The notes: generated by a model from the letters alone, not told the origin. A stretch of DNA of 62,068 nucleotides from Acidimicrobiales bacterium (GCA_020630065.1 JAHDCC010000020.1:1-62068); one strand, 5' to 3'. Numbered from the stretch's first letter, positions 55,194-62,068 are shown. Program-made: numbers and translations.

Positions 55194-55763
55194 ATGAGTT
55201 CTACCCCAGACACCCGAATCGCGTCATTCGACACGCCCCAACCCAACACAGCGAACAATGCGTCGACACAACTGAACACCTCTGGAGTAATCCAGGAACT
55301 CGAACCAGATGTCTCCTCACTTATATCGACCCAGTTCAATCCGGCGGACTACAGAGACCGGTTCACTATCAGCGTCGACTCGGACCACTACCATAGCGTA
55401 GATGACGTTGTCACAGACTGGTTCACCAAGCAACCGATGTGGCTTCGAGCGTTAAGTACCAACTCGTTTTCTAGAGCTAAGGTCGAGCAGGCGATTTCGG
55501 AGAAACCCTTCAAGGTTGGAGACCGAATCGGGTCGTGGGAGATTGTTGACCGGAATGGAAACGAAATAGTGTTCGGAGACGACATGGGATTCATGACGTA
55601 TCGATTTTCGTTTCGATTAATCGACCAAGGCGCAACCCAAGTAGAAGGAGCAACATCAGTCAAGTTCTTGTGGCGCAGGTCTGGCCGATTCTATTTTGGC
55701 CTCGTCCGCCCGTTCCACCGACGCTTCGTAAAACTAGCCCTACGGATCACGACAAGCCAGTAG
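55194..55763 (+). CDS. DUF2867 protein
   Basis: The 189-aa protein has a disordered Asn/Thr/Pro-rich N-terminus and a DUF2867-like domain from about residue 50. Typical elements are VTDWFTKQPMWLRALST, VGDRIGSWEIVDRNGNEIVFG, GFMTYRFSFRLI and RSGRFYFGLVRPFHRRFVK. DUF2867 proteins are distantly related to the START/SRPBCC group and have no assigned role. The frame opens with a TTG at 55170; the ATG at 55194 lies just after the promoter and I prefer it. It is probably controlled by the divergent TetR gene. Confidence 0.8.
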   Translation: MSSTPDTRIASFDTPQPNTANNASTQLNTSGVIQELEPDVSSLISTQFNPADYRDRFTISVDSDHYHSVDDVVTDWFTKQPMWLRALSTNSFSRAKVEQAISEKPFKVGDRIGSWEIVDRNGNEIVFGDDMGFMTYRFSFRLIDQGATQVEGATSVKFLWRRSGRFYFGLVRPFHRRFVKLALRITTSQ

Positions 55764-56082
55764 ACAGTCACACCGCCGACGATCGACCCCACCTCCAGAT
55801 GGTAAAGAGACTTGTACCTCCGATAGTTACACACGCCGTCAGAATATGCGGCCAAGCGACAACGGGAATACCTTCAGCTCCCGCTACCGCCAGCAATCCT
55901 GGAACAGCAACCAAAAAGTATTCACACCGTTCCGCCGTTTTGGGCCGGACTTATTCGACCACTGGGTAAATCAAGCAAAACGACAACAGCTTCGTTTCCC
56001 TGGTCTGAGAAACGAAGCTGCGATGTTATGTAATTTAGTCATGTGCAAGGTCTGAGATCTCCAACCCTTCCACACGACACAT
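55764..56082. other. Intergenic region with strong bidirectional hairpin
   Basis: The stretch lies between two convergent genes and has no credible ORF. A perfect hairpin with 12-bp arms (55987-55998, CAGCTTCGTTTC, and 56009-56020) and a 10-nt loop sits near its end. On the reverse strand the stem is followed after a few bases by TTTT, so it fits a terminator for the gene at 56083, and perhaps for the DUF2867 gene too. Nothing else recognisable was seen. Confidence 0.55.
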
Positions 56083-56388
56083 TTACTGTCCGTCTACATC
56101 AGCGTCGGCGTCACCTTCCTCCACGTCTATGTCGCCCGGCTCAACATCCACATCGACATCAGGGGTCTCGACGTCGACGTCTGGAGCGTCAACATCTACA
56201 TCTACTGCTGGCGGATCAACATCTACGCTCCCACTGTCGCCATCAATATCGGCATCGCCGCCGAGGGCCACGAAAGCTCCTATCGCCAAAACGCTTACAA
56301 CAACAAGACCAATCGCCCACATTGCCCAGCTTGGGAAACCCCCAGATCCGTCTGAAGTGCTTCGGTTTCCTAAATCTGCATTTGACAC
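56083..56388 (-). CDS. Small membrane protein with acidic Asp-Val repeat tail
   Basis: This product of about 101 aa has one membrane helix (about residues 20-45, AMWAIGLVVVSVLAIGAFVA) followed by about 55 residues of Asp/Val-rich repeats, for example DVDVDAPDVDVETPDVDV, giving a very acidic extracytoplasmic tail. No family is recognised. The frame opens with TTG at 56403, but the GTG at 56388 has GAGGAG about eight bases upstream. A SigB-type promoter lies upstream, and an ORF on the other strand here is its shadow. Confidence 0.7.
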   Translation of the reverse strand: MSNADLGNRSTSDGSGGFPSWAMWAIGLVVVSVLAIGAFVALGGDADIDGDSGSVDVDPPAVDVDVDAPDVDVETPDVDVDVEPGDIDVEEGDADADVDGQ

Positions 56389-56438
56389 GCTAGAACTCCT
56401 CAAAAGTTAAACTTCTACTATGTTTCTCTAACTTTGAT

Positions 56439-56463
56439 GTACCCATAAAAAACTAAATTAAAC
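56439..56463 (-). promoter_or_regulatory. SigB-type promoter for the acidic membrane protein
   Basis: On the reverse strand GTTT (56460-56463), 15 bp, GGGTAC (56439-56444) matches the GNNT-N14-16-GGGTAC/T consensus known for Streptomyces SigB (GTTT-type -35). The gene start is about 50 bp downstream. The divergent csbD gene has its own such promoter nearby. Confidence 0.65.
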
Positions 56464-56490
56464 CGACCTGAGACAAAAAGACCGCAATGG

Positions 56491-56516
56491 GTATAAACCA
56501 AGAGGGCGATGGGTAC
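56491..56516 (+). promoter_or_regulatory. SigB-type promoter for csbD
   Basis: GTAT (56491-56494), 16 bp, GGGTAC (56511-56516) fits GNNT-N16-GGGTAC. The CsbD-family gene starts 64 bp downstream. This is one of four such promoters around the sigma-factor operon. The -35 is the loose part of the consensus, so support comes mainly from the identical -10 and equal spacing. Confidence 0.6.
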
Positions 56517-56579
56517 TACACACCGCAGGAGGGTTCCACTTAGGCCCCCACCTAAACTTACACGACCAAAGGAGCCGCT

Positions 56580-56768
56580 ATGAGCGGAGAAAAAGACAAG
56601 TTAGTAGGGCGCGCAAAGCAGTCTGTCGGCGATTTGACCGACGACACAGAACTCGAACAGGAGGGTGAGAACCAGGAGTCTGCCGGGAAACTCAAAGATG
56701 CCGTGAATGACGCTACGGAGAAAATCGAAGACAGCATCGACGCTGTCCGAGAGAAATTTGACAACTGA
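56580..56768 (+). CDS. CsbD-family stress protein
   Basis: The 62-aa hydrophilic protein matches the CsbD family (small, acidic, helical), which in Bacillus belongs to the SigB general stress regulon. It contains KDKLVGRAKQSVGDLT and the repeat-like GKLKDAVNDATEKIEDS. An AAAGGAG ribosome-binding site precedes the ATG. Function is unknown beyond stress association. A SigB-type promoter at 56491-56516 and the downstream sigma-factor operon agree with the family's regulation. Confidence 0.9.
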   Translation: MSGEKDKLVGRAKQSVGDLTDDTELEQEGENQESAGKLKDAVNDATEKIEDSIDAVREKFDN

Positions 56769-56782
56769 CGCATCTTGAGGAC

Positions 56783-56813
56783 GGGGCAGCGGTTCAATGT
56801 GAGCCGTCGCCCC
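56783..56813 (+). terminator. Hairpin downstream of csbD
   Basis: GGGGC...GCCCC arms (56783-56787 / 56809-56813) extend with mismatches and G-U pairs into a 12-13-bp stem about 15 bp after the csbD stop. No T-run follows, so it may be a weak terminator or stabiliser. The rest of the stretch to 56993 shows no gene that I can support. Confidence 0.45.
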
Positions 56814-56993
56814 ATCCGATTCACAGACATTCTTACAACTCCCGAGCCGCCCTTCCATGCTGGCCTAAAAGGTAGACATCAATCGGCGCAAACCCGTGGC
56901 AGAAGTACGCTGGCTGGTTTGCCTAAACACAAACAGCTGAGGGTGTAGAACGAAAACAGTAAGACCCGTTATTCCCCGCCCTTGAAACGTCCT

Positions 56994-57019
56994 GAATCGC
57001 CGAAGCTAGTTTGGGGTAC
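56994..57019 (+). promoter_or_regulatory. SigB-type promoter for the sigma-factor operon
   Basis: GAAT (56994-56997), 16 bp, GGGTAC (57014-57019) has exactly the same spacing as the site at about 60153-60178, with the same GAATC start. It lies 69 bp before the phosphatase start, so the sigma factor would drive its own operon. TACAAT at 57017-57022 could also serve as an ordinary -10. Confidence 0.6.
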
Positions 57020-57087
57020 AATCTAATGATGGATCAGACCCGCTGCATTTCGAACCAAAGAGCAGTATATCGAACTCGATACGTCCG

Positions 57088-58167
57088 ATGAATTTCGCAA
57101 ATGCTGTTACCGCTAAGCGAACTGATGAGGCGATAGCCGGGCTGAAATCTGCGCTCGGAGCAGAGAACCTCTACATAATGTCTCATGACCTCTCTTCTCT
57201 TCATTCACTGGACGAATCGTCAGACGTCTTCATCACCGATGAGGGCCTGATCGACTCTCTTCTTGGAGGCGAGGGAACAGAGTACCAGGGAAAGTACTTT
57301 GTCCCGGTGATGAACCGAATGTTTCCCATCCTCGCCGCCACCGGTATTACTCCAGATCCGAATGACGATGACCCACAACTTTTTGCCGGTCTCGTGACCG
57401 ACTATCTCTTTGATCTCTTTGACTTTCTAGAGTCCAGGCGCAGGCCAGAGCCGCTCACGCCAGCCGCCCAGCTCCAATGGTCGATGCTGCCTTTACGAGC
57501 CGCCTGTATTGGGGGCTACGAAATTGCGGGAGCTCTCCAACCAGCGGCTTCGGTGGCAGGTGACGCCTACGATTTTGCTGTAACACCCGGCGAGAGCGTA
57601 GCCGCCCTCGTCATGGACGCTATGGGCCACGGAGTGGCCGCTGCACTCTCCTCGTCTTTGGCCCTCGCCACAATTCGAACCACGAGACGTTCAGGCGCAC
57701 CGCTTCTTGATCAAGTGTGTGCGGCCGACGCCGCAATCCAGGCACAATATGGTGGTGACAGATTTGTGACCATGGCTGCAATGGAAATTTATTCTGACTC
57801 CGTTTCGGTCGTGAACGCAGGCCATGAACCAATACGTCGAGTGTCAGCAAAAGGCGAGGTGCAGACGCTGTCGCTAGATGCAGATCCACCACTCGGTTTG
57901 GACGGCTTAACTGAGTACCGGGTTCACTCTCTGCCAAAGCTTGAGCCGCTCGAAATGTTTGTATTGCTCAGTGACGGCGCAACCGAGTCCAAAGATAGCG
58001 AAGGAAAAGTGTTCGGCGAGCAAGGAGTCAACAAGTCCCTCTCAAAGTTAACGGGTATAGCCCCCCTGCAAACTGCTGATCGTCTAGGGAGAGCCGTAAT
58101 GAAATTCATTCCCGGTGAGATCGCCGACGATCTCACGACATTAATTGTCCAACGAAACGACACATGA
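57088..58167 (+). CDS. PP2C/SpoIIE-type serine phosphatase (RsbU/RsbP-like)
   Basis: This 359-aa protein has an N-terminal region of about 130 residues with no firm match (perhaps a degenerate sensor) and a C-terminal PP2C-type phosphatase domain: VAGDAYDFA with the metal Asp, MDAMGHGVAAALSSS, LLSDGATESKD and ADDLTTLIVQ. It should dephosphorylate the anti-anti-sigma factor encoded four genes downstream, releasing the sigma factor on stress. Its stop overlaps the next gene as ATGA. There is no clear ribosome-binding site at the ATG. Confidence 0.9.
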   Translation: MNFANAVTAKRTDEAIAGLKSALGAENLYIMSHDLSSLHSLDESSDVFITDEGLIDSLLGGEGTEYQGKYFVPVMNRMFPILAATGITPDPNDDDPQLFAGLVTDYLFDLFDFLESRRRPEPLTPAAQLQWSMLPLRAACIGGYEIAGALQPAASVAGDAYDFAVTPGESVAALVMDAMGHGVAAALSSSLALATIRTTRRSGAPLLDQVCAADAAIQAQYGGDRFVTMAAMEIYSDSVSVVNAGHEPIRRVSAKGEVQTLSLDADPPLGLDGLTEYRVHSLPKLEPLEMFVLLSDGATESKDSEGKVFGEQGVNKSLSKLTGIAPLQTADRLGRAVMKFIPGEIADDLTTLIVQRNDT

Positions 58168-58532
58168 ACCCACTTAGTGTCTCAGTCTCCACGATCAGTC
58201 ATGAACCTTTTGTCATTTCCGCGTGCGCCACCGCGTTGTACACCCTGGCAGCGACGAAGACCGGCGCGACGATCAACGACTTAGAGAGGGGCGAAATAGC
58301 CCTGGCCGAACTCGTAGAAGTGTTGAGCGAAACGGCGGAAATTACCGAAGTGGTCGTGCAAACAACAACGCACGGGTTCGACCTGCACATCCAGTTTGAA
58401 CCGTTCGGCACAATGCCAATGCCGGTAGGGTCTCGACAGGTGATCGACGCTGGTCTTGATAGCTGGCAGCTGACCCAGAACTCAGCTGTGGTTCAGCTGG
58501 AACAACCTTTAGGGCACCAAAACCATGAATGA
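58164..58532 (+). CDS. Small unknown protein of the sigma-factor operon (possible degenerate GHKL domain)
   Basis: The 122-aa protein is translationally coupled on both sides (ATGA with the phosphatase, 8-bp overlap with the sigma gene). I do not recognise a family. The stretch RGEIALAELVEVLSETAEIT followed by VVVQTTTHGFDLHIQFEP loosely aligns with the N-box region and following strand of RsbW-type GHKL kinases but lacks the catalytic Asn and the glycine motifs. If so, it would be an inactive anti-sigma-like subunit that may modulate the switch (inference). Confidence 0.6.
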   Translation: MNPLSVSVSTISHEPFVISACATALYTLAATKTGATINDLERGEIALAELVEVLSETAEITEVVVQTTTHGFDLHIQFEPFGTMPMPVGSRQVIDAGLDSWQLTQNSAVVQLEQPLGHQNHE

Positions 58533-59196
58533 CCAAATAGACAGCGGTATCGAAACGCTGATCGACCAACATCGGCGGATGGCGGAACGTCTCGCTCGCA
58601 GGTACTCTCATGGGTCTGAGGTCGATCCCGATCTACGGCAGGTGGCCGATCTAGGCTTATTCCTAGCCGCATCCAGGTATCGGCCAGAAGCAGGCCCTTT
58701 TAGGCCTTTTGCCTTAGCGACGATAGTCGGTGAGCTGAAGAAGTACTTACGCTCCAACGGGTGGGCTGTCAAGGTACCGAGAGGACTTCAAGAAGCCTCC
58801 ATCACTGTAGACAAGGCGGTAGAGCGGCTCGAGCAACAGCTGCGACGCTCTCCCACCCCAGGTGAGCTTGCTATTGAAACAGGCCTCACAGAGGAGAGAG
58901 TACTAAGCGCCATTCAAGCACGCAACGCTCGTTTCGTTTCAGAACCGCCTGCTGTCGACCAACCCACCAGCGAGGTGACAGAGATAGTTGATACAAGTTT
59001 AGACATGCGTAAAGCCGCAGCTACTTTACAAGAAGCTAGTCAGTATCTGCTCAAACTGCGCTTTACCGACGAACTCACTCAGAGGGAGATAGCTGGTCGC
59101 CTCGAGATCTCCCAAAGCCAGGTTCACCGTCGGCTCGCCGCAGCGTTGAACGAGCTCCGATCTGCGGTCGACGGAGTCAGTGAGCACAAAGTATGA
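58525..59196 (+). CDS. SigB/SigF-family sigma factor
   Basis: This 223-aa alternative sigma factor has region 2 (VDPDLRQVADLGLFLAASRY, ATIVGELKKYLRSNGWAVKV), region 3 (SPTPGELAIETGLTEERVLS) and region 4 (YLLKLRFTDELTQREIAGRL, ISQSQVHRRLAAALNELR). The GELKKYLR-WAVKVPRGLQE stretch is diagnostic for the SigB/SigF/SigG stress and sporulation group. It overlaps its anti-sigma gene by 4 bp. It likely recognises the GNNT-N16-GGGTAC sites nearby. Confidence 0.93.
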   Translation: MNDQIDSGIETLIDQHRRMAERLARRYSHGSEVDPDLRQVADLGLFLAASRYRPEAGPFRPFALATIVGELKKYLRSNGWAVKVPRGLQEASITVDKAVERLEQQLRRSPTPGELAIETGLTEERVLSAIQARNARFVSEPPAVDQPTSEVTEIVDTSLDMRKAAATLQEASQYLLKLRFTDELTQREIAGRLEISQSQVHRRLAAALNELRSAVDGVSEHKV

Positions 59197-59603
59197 AGAG
59201 GGAAACCTACGAGTGCTCTGAGCTCGAAGTTAAACTCTCAAACAATCTCGAAGGCATCGCTTTCGTTCGCATGTTAGTTCGTCGATTGTTACCGCCGTTG
59301 GACGAGGTTCAAGAACCTCTACTCCTCGGAGCGTTGAGTGAGGTTGTGACAAACGCAATCGAGGAACATGTCCGGATCGGAAGCGAAGCTTACATCGAGG
59401 TAACGTTGTCCTTGGGCCCTGAACCCAAAATCACCATTACCGATCACGGGACCGGTTTCGAACCAGAGCTTCGCCCGAGTACCACTCACACAGGGGCAGG
59501 GCTCGGGCTTATAATAAGCAAGGCGGTTGTTCCTGAAATGCAAATTACTAGCGGAAGGCAAGGAACTACGGTTGTCTTTCCATACCCTGAAGAAGCCGTA
59601 TGA
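59193..59603 (+). CDS. RsbW-like anti-sigma factor (GHKL serine kinase)
   Basis: The 136-aa protein is a GHKL ATPase of the RsbW/SpoIIAB class: N-box ALSEVVTNAIEEHV, G1 ITDHGTGFEP and G2 TGAGLGLIISKAV. It should bind and inhibit the sigma factor, and phosphorylate the STAS protein encoded next. Both ends overlap neighbours as ATGA, so the three partners are translated in step. Confidence 0.92.
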   Translation: MKRETYECSELEVKLSNNLEGIAFVRMLVRRLLPPLDEVQEPLLLGALSEVVTNAIEEHVRIGSEAYIEVTLSLGPEPKITITDHGTGFEPELRPSTTHTGAGLGLIISKAVVPEMQITSGRQGTTVVFPYPEEAV

Positions 59604-59926
59604 AACGACCTTCAAACTTTAGTACTACGCTATCGACAGATGCGGAAACGCAATTAGTTACCGTCGCCGTCATCGGAGAGTTCGAATCAGCTACCATTGC
59701 AGCATTCGAAGTCGTCGTAAGTCGAGCCATGAAACTCAACCCGGTCCAGGTTTCACTCGATCTCTCAGAAACACAGCTTATCGACTCGGCCGCTATAGGT
59801 GCGATAATGCGATTCAGGAGGGACCTCAGTGCTGACGGAACTGACCTTGTGGTCGATGCGCCACATGACTACCAGAAACGACTGTTCAAAATAGCTGGTC
59901 TCGGTCACGTACTTAACACCGAGTAG
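59600..59926 (+). CDS. STAS-domain anti-anti-sigma factor (RsbV-like)
   Basis: The 108-aa STAS protein has the family strand-helix layout and the phosphorylatable serine at about residue 63 in QLIDSAAIGAIMR (the DS of the family). In its unphosphorylated form it sequesters the anti-sigma factor. It is the last gene of the five-gene operon: phosphatase, unknown, sigma, anti-sigma, antagonist. Confidence 0.92.
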   Translation: MKRPSNFSTTLSTDAETQLVTVAVIGEFESATIAAFEVVVSRAMKLNPVQVSLDLSETQLIDSAAIGAIMRFRRDLSADGTDLVVDAPHDYQKRLFKIAGLGHVLNTE

Positions 59927-60152
59927 TTCCGAAGCCTAAGACTTCAACGAACCCGTTCAAATGATGGGATGCCTTGCGAATTCGACTAGTTTGCGACACC
60001 TTAGGGTTGCCCGGTTGAACAGCACCGCCCTGAATCGAATTCATCCCACGATGACCATATCTTCTATGTAGGTTCATCCATCTACTACTGACACTTCTTC
60101 GCCTAGCCCCGGAGTAAATCGTCATCTACGTGAGCGCTTCTATCCTCGCAAC
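59927..60152. other. Intergenic region without a supported gene
   Basis: The stretch after the STAS gene contains no credible ORF and no clear terminator that I can see. It ends with the SigB-type promoter at about 60153-60178. Nothing else recognisable was found. Confidence 0.4.
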
Positions 60153-60178
60153 GAATCATACCGTTCGCGCTTGGGTAC
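60153..60178 (+). promoter_or_regulatory. SigB-type promoter of the YtxH/holin/DUF3618 operon
   Basis: GAATC, 15 bp, GGGTAC again fits GNNT-N16-GGGTAC and matches the operon promoter at 56994 in spacing and in its GAATC. The next gene starts about 35 bp downstream at 60213 with a GAGGAG ribosome-binding site. Coordinates here could be off by one base. Confidence 0.6.
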
Positions 60179-60212
60179 AACACTGACAATAATGACCACC
60201 CGAGGAGAAACT

Positions 60213-60749
60213 ATGCCAACGGCTAAATGGAACCCGACCGACCCGCCATCAACTTCGGATGCAGCAGCCGACAAGGCTGGTGACGTCGCCAAGACTGTCG
60301 AAGACAAAGCTAGCGAAGTGGCTTCCGAGGCAAAAGACCACGCCCAGCAATTGTTACTTGAATCCCGACAGAACATGAGGGCCGAAGCAGAAGCTCAAGG
60401 AGCGAAACTCTCCAGCATTGCTAAAGAGCTAGCCAAAGATCTTTCATCAATGGCCTCAGCAAGCCAAGGCCAGATCGGAGGCTTAGTGGAACAGGGCGCC
60501 GATCAAATCTCGAATCTTGCAAACCGATTCGACACAGACGGACTTGAGGGGTTCACAACCGACGTCCGACGAGTGGCCCGCAGACGCCCTTTGGTATTCG
60601 TAGCTTCGACATTCGCAGCAGGCTTTGCTGCAGGGAGAATGCTACGCAATATTGATAACGAGGAATTGAAAAGTGCTATAGCTCAGCCTGACGGGATGCC
60701 AGCAGCAAGCCGGGACCAGGCGGCGTGGACAGGGACACTGCAGCGATGA
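60213..60749 (+). CDS. YtxH/apolipoprotein-like helical membrane-associated protein
   Basis: This 178-aa protein has long amphipathic Ala/Lys/Glu/Asp-rich helices (about 10-100; KAGDVAKTVEDKASEVASEA) and a hydrophobic stretch near residues 130-150 (PLVFVASTFAAGFAAGRML), typical of YtxH-type stress proteins. The frame opens earlier with TTG/ATG codons; the ATG at 60213 has GAGGAG seven bases upstream. It overlaps the next gene by 4 bp. Its operon has a SigB-type promoter. Confidence 0.78.
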   Translation: MPTAKWNPTDPPSTSDAAADKAGDVAKTVEDKASEVASEAKDHAQQLLLESRQNMRAEAEAQGAKLSSIAKELAKDLSSMASASQGQIGGLVEQGADQISNLANRFDTDGLEGFTTDVRRVARRRPLVFVASTFAAGFAAGRMLRNIDNEELKSAIAQPDGMPAASRDQAAWTGTLQR

Positions 60750-61162
60750 ACGCTGATCAAAGACGAGACTACGAGCTTCGCGATCCTGAAAAGTCACTCG
60801 GAGATCTAGTAACCGACTTAACCAGCGAGACCGGCGACCTCATAACCGCCCACATCGATCTAGCAAAGACCGAAATTAAGCAAGATATAGCTGACGCCGG
60901 AAAGGGTGCAGGAATGCTTGGAGCGGGCGCAATTGCCGCTCTCGTCGCAGTATTCATGCTGTCGGCTGCTGCAGCCTGGGGTTTGGCCGAACTAATGACG
61001 CCTGCTCTAGCGTTTCTTATCGTCGGGGTTATCTGGGCGGCTGTAGCTCTCGGTCTAGCCATAACTGGAAGTAACAGACTAGGCGACGTAGATCCTATGC
61101 CACGACAAACTCAAATCGAAATTCAGGAGGACAAACAATGGCTGAAGAACCAAGCGAACTAA
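60746..61162 (+). CDS. Phage holin superfamily III / DUF1469-like membrane protein
   Basis: The 138-aa protein has an N-terminal amphipathic helix (KSLGDLVTDLTSETGDLITA, AKTEIKQDIADA) and two membrane helices (about 57-80 and 86-108). This matches the actinobacterial DUF1469 'phage holin family' (not a true phage lysis gene here). The frame opens at 60725; the ATG at 60746 overlaps the previous stop (ATGA). It overlaps the next gene by 25 bp. Confidence 0.85.
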   Translation: MNADQRRDYELRDPEKSLGDLVTDLTSETGDLITAHIDLAKTEIKQDIADAGKGAGMLGAGAIAALVAVFMLSAAAAWGLAELMTPALAFLIVGVIWAAVALGLAITGSNRLGDVDPMPRQTQIEIQEDKQWLKNQAN

Positions 61163-61731
61163 GAGAACAGATAGAACACCGTAGAGAGTCGATAGCGACG
61201 ACCGTTGACCAGATCGAGAACCGAGTCAGTCCGTCGAGCATCGCTGCTCGAAGAACTGCTGGGCTCCGTCAGAGACTATCGAGCATGGCCGATTCGGTAT
61301 TCGGAGCCGACGAACCTGACAACTCTGATTATCTGAACGGACCCCATGGCTATTCGAGCAACGATCAATCCTTGATTGACCGAGCCAAAGATGCCACCCC
61401 ATCGCTGGATACGGCTCCAAGCGAACTGAGACAACGCACTAGAGGCAACCCGGCAGCGGTGGGCTTCATTAGTTTCGGGGCTGGCATGCTCCTTGGATCG
61501 GTACTGCCCGAATCTAGTAAGGAGAAAGACTTAGCTCGCAATGTGCAACCACAACTTCAAGACGTCGCATCCGAAGCGGCTTCCGCTGGTAAAGGCGTCC
61601 TGGAAGACCTTAGGGAACCTGCTAAGCAAGCGGCTCAAAGCGTCAAAGACTCAGCCGCTTCGGCGACCGACGATGTCAAGGCAAACGCCAAGTCTGCAGC
61701 TAAAGACATAAAGGACCAAGCCAAACCGTAA
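61138..61731 (+). CDS. DUF3618 protein
   Basis: This 197-aa protein has the DUF3618 N-terminus (ELREQIEHRRESIATTVDQI), a hydrophobic segment around 100-120 (AAVGFISFGAGMLLGSVLPE) and a C-terminal Ala/Lys/Ser-rich helical repeat region (AAQSVKDSAASATDDVKANA). AGGAGG at the ideal distance precedes the ATG. The YtxH-like, holin-like, DUF3618 trio is a recurring actinobacterial stress gene set, though its role is unknown. Confidence 0.88.
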   Translation: MAEEPSELREQIEHRRESIATTVDQIENRVSPSSIAARRTAGLRQRLSSMADSVFGADEPDNSDYLNGPHGYSSNDQSLIDRAKDATPSLDTAPSELRQRTRGNPAAVGFISFGAGMLLGSVLPESSKEKDLARNVQPQLQDVASEAASAGKGVLEDLREPAKQAAQSVKDSAASATDDVKANAKSAAKDIKDQAKP

Positions 61732-62068
61732 TCAACGGTTACTGAGCGAAACGTACTTGTGTTCATCGAGCGCGTTGCGATCGGACGTAGTAAGCCCATT
61801 GTCAGGTCGCAACGTGATCGATGTTCGAAGGGTGGCGGCCTGAGCCGCCCCTCTCTTCCCAGCAATCGAAAGAATCAGACCGCACCCTGTTGAATTGGTA
61901 ACAGTTACGGTTTCTCGATTTGGCATCCATCTGGGAGTATGGGTCACAGGCTGCCAGGCGGGTACGCTAATGCACTGGCTACACCTCACGACTTTTCTGG
62001 AATTACCGCACTATTGAGGGGTCCCTGTTGGTTGGTCCAGGGGTAATGCGGGTTTAGATTTGGTGGGC
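61732..62068. other. Intergenic region to window end, with possible terminator
   Basis: About 337 bp without a supported gene. A hairpin GGCGGC (61834-61839) / GCCGCC (61844-61849) with a CTGA loop is followed by CTCTCTTCC and may end the upstream operon. A GGGTAC at 61961-61966 preceded by GGGT after 15 bp formally fits the SigB-type pattern, but no gene follows it in view. A reverse-strand ORF at 61732-61989 has no family signature and was not accepted. Confidence 0.4.

Noticed and set aside
55670-56055. Short forward ORFs after the DUF2867 gene
   Set aside because: They overlap the DUF2867 end or the hairpin and have no protein features.
56129-56410. Forward ORF rich in Ser/Thr (STSTS repeats)
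   Set aside because: It is the antisense shadow of the Asp-Val repeats of the reverse-strand gene, which has a ribosome-binding site and membrane helix.
60746-61162. Holin-like gene as evidence of a prophage
   Set aside because: The protein fits the DUF1469 family found in ordinary stress operons. No phage structural, lysis or integrase genes are nearby.
61732-61989. Reverse-strand ORF of 85 aa at the window end
   Set aside because: There is no recognisable domain, no ribosome-binding site that I can see, and it overlaps a likely terminator. It is left open rather than excluded.

Overview
The window looks like a chromosomal segment of a high-G+C Gram-positive bacterium (Actinomycetota), probably an Acidimicrobiia relative. 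This rests on the 16S rRNA text, the actinobacterial element just before the 23S gene, frequent leaderless or GTG/TTG starts, and families common in that class (DUF6923-like, DUF6069, DUF3618, CsbD, DUF2520, a SigB/F-type sigma module). Base composition looks near 50% G+C by eye, modest for the phylum. The assignment is inference; a 16S search would settle it.

Layout. 1-3.1 kb: reverse-strand rRNA operon (partial 23S, a tRNA-less spacer full of hairpins, complete 16S, leader), then tyrS. 4.5-7.8 kb: two unknown envelope proteins, a Crp-like regulator and a DUF6326 membrane protein. 7.9-22.3 kb: a complete phenylacetate-degradation locus in two divergent units, paaF-G-H-I-J (plus a flavin reductase) leftward and paaY-Z-A-B-C-D-E-X rightward, followed by paaK. 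A 41-bp inverted repeat holds both divergent promoters, and a near copy (42 bp) lies before paaK: the likely PaaX operators.

22.4-30.4 kb: a leftward seven-gene unit of ArsR regulator, a cytoplasmic SRPBCC-periplasmic-binding-protein fusion, a lipoprotein binding protein, LivH-type permease, LivM-LivG fusion, LivF-type ATPase and an amidase. I read it as an amide (or amide-like) uptake-and-hydrolysis system with its own intracellular ligand sensor. It is the best candidate for an undescribed system. 30.4-36.7 kb: potassium channel-like protein, YHYH lipoprotein, DUF2520 dehydrogenase-like protein, patatin, SpoU-type methyltransferase and ABC-F ATPase.

36.8-43.9 kb: an ECF sigma factor fused to a membrane/extracytoplasmic domain and lacking a normal start codon, then an iron- or phosphosugar-type ABC transporter continuous with a two-component system. 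43.9-54.5 kb: DUF805, CobW GTPase, a secreted propeller protein with a thioredoxin-like lipoprotein, an orphan response regulator, a cytoplasmic-HTH/transmembrane/metallopeptidase fusion, an LRR protein, an SGNH hydrolase and a hybrid histidine kinase.

54.5-62.1 kb: a TetR/DUF2867 pair, then a compact stress island. A PP2C phosphatase, a small unknown protein, a SigB/F-family sigma factor, a GHKL anti-sigma factor and a STAS antagonist overlap in one operon. CsbD, an acidic membrane protein and a YtxH-like/holin-like/DUF3618 operon surround it. Four promoters there fit GNNT-N15/16-GGGTAC, so the sigma factor probably drives its own operon and these neighbours.
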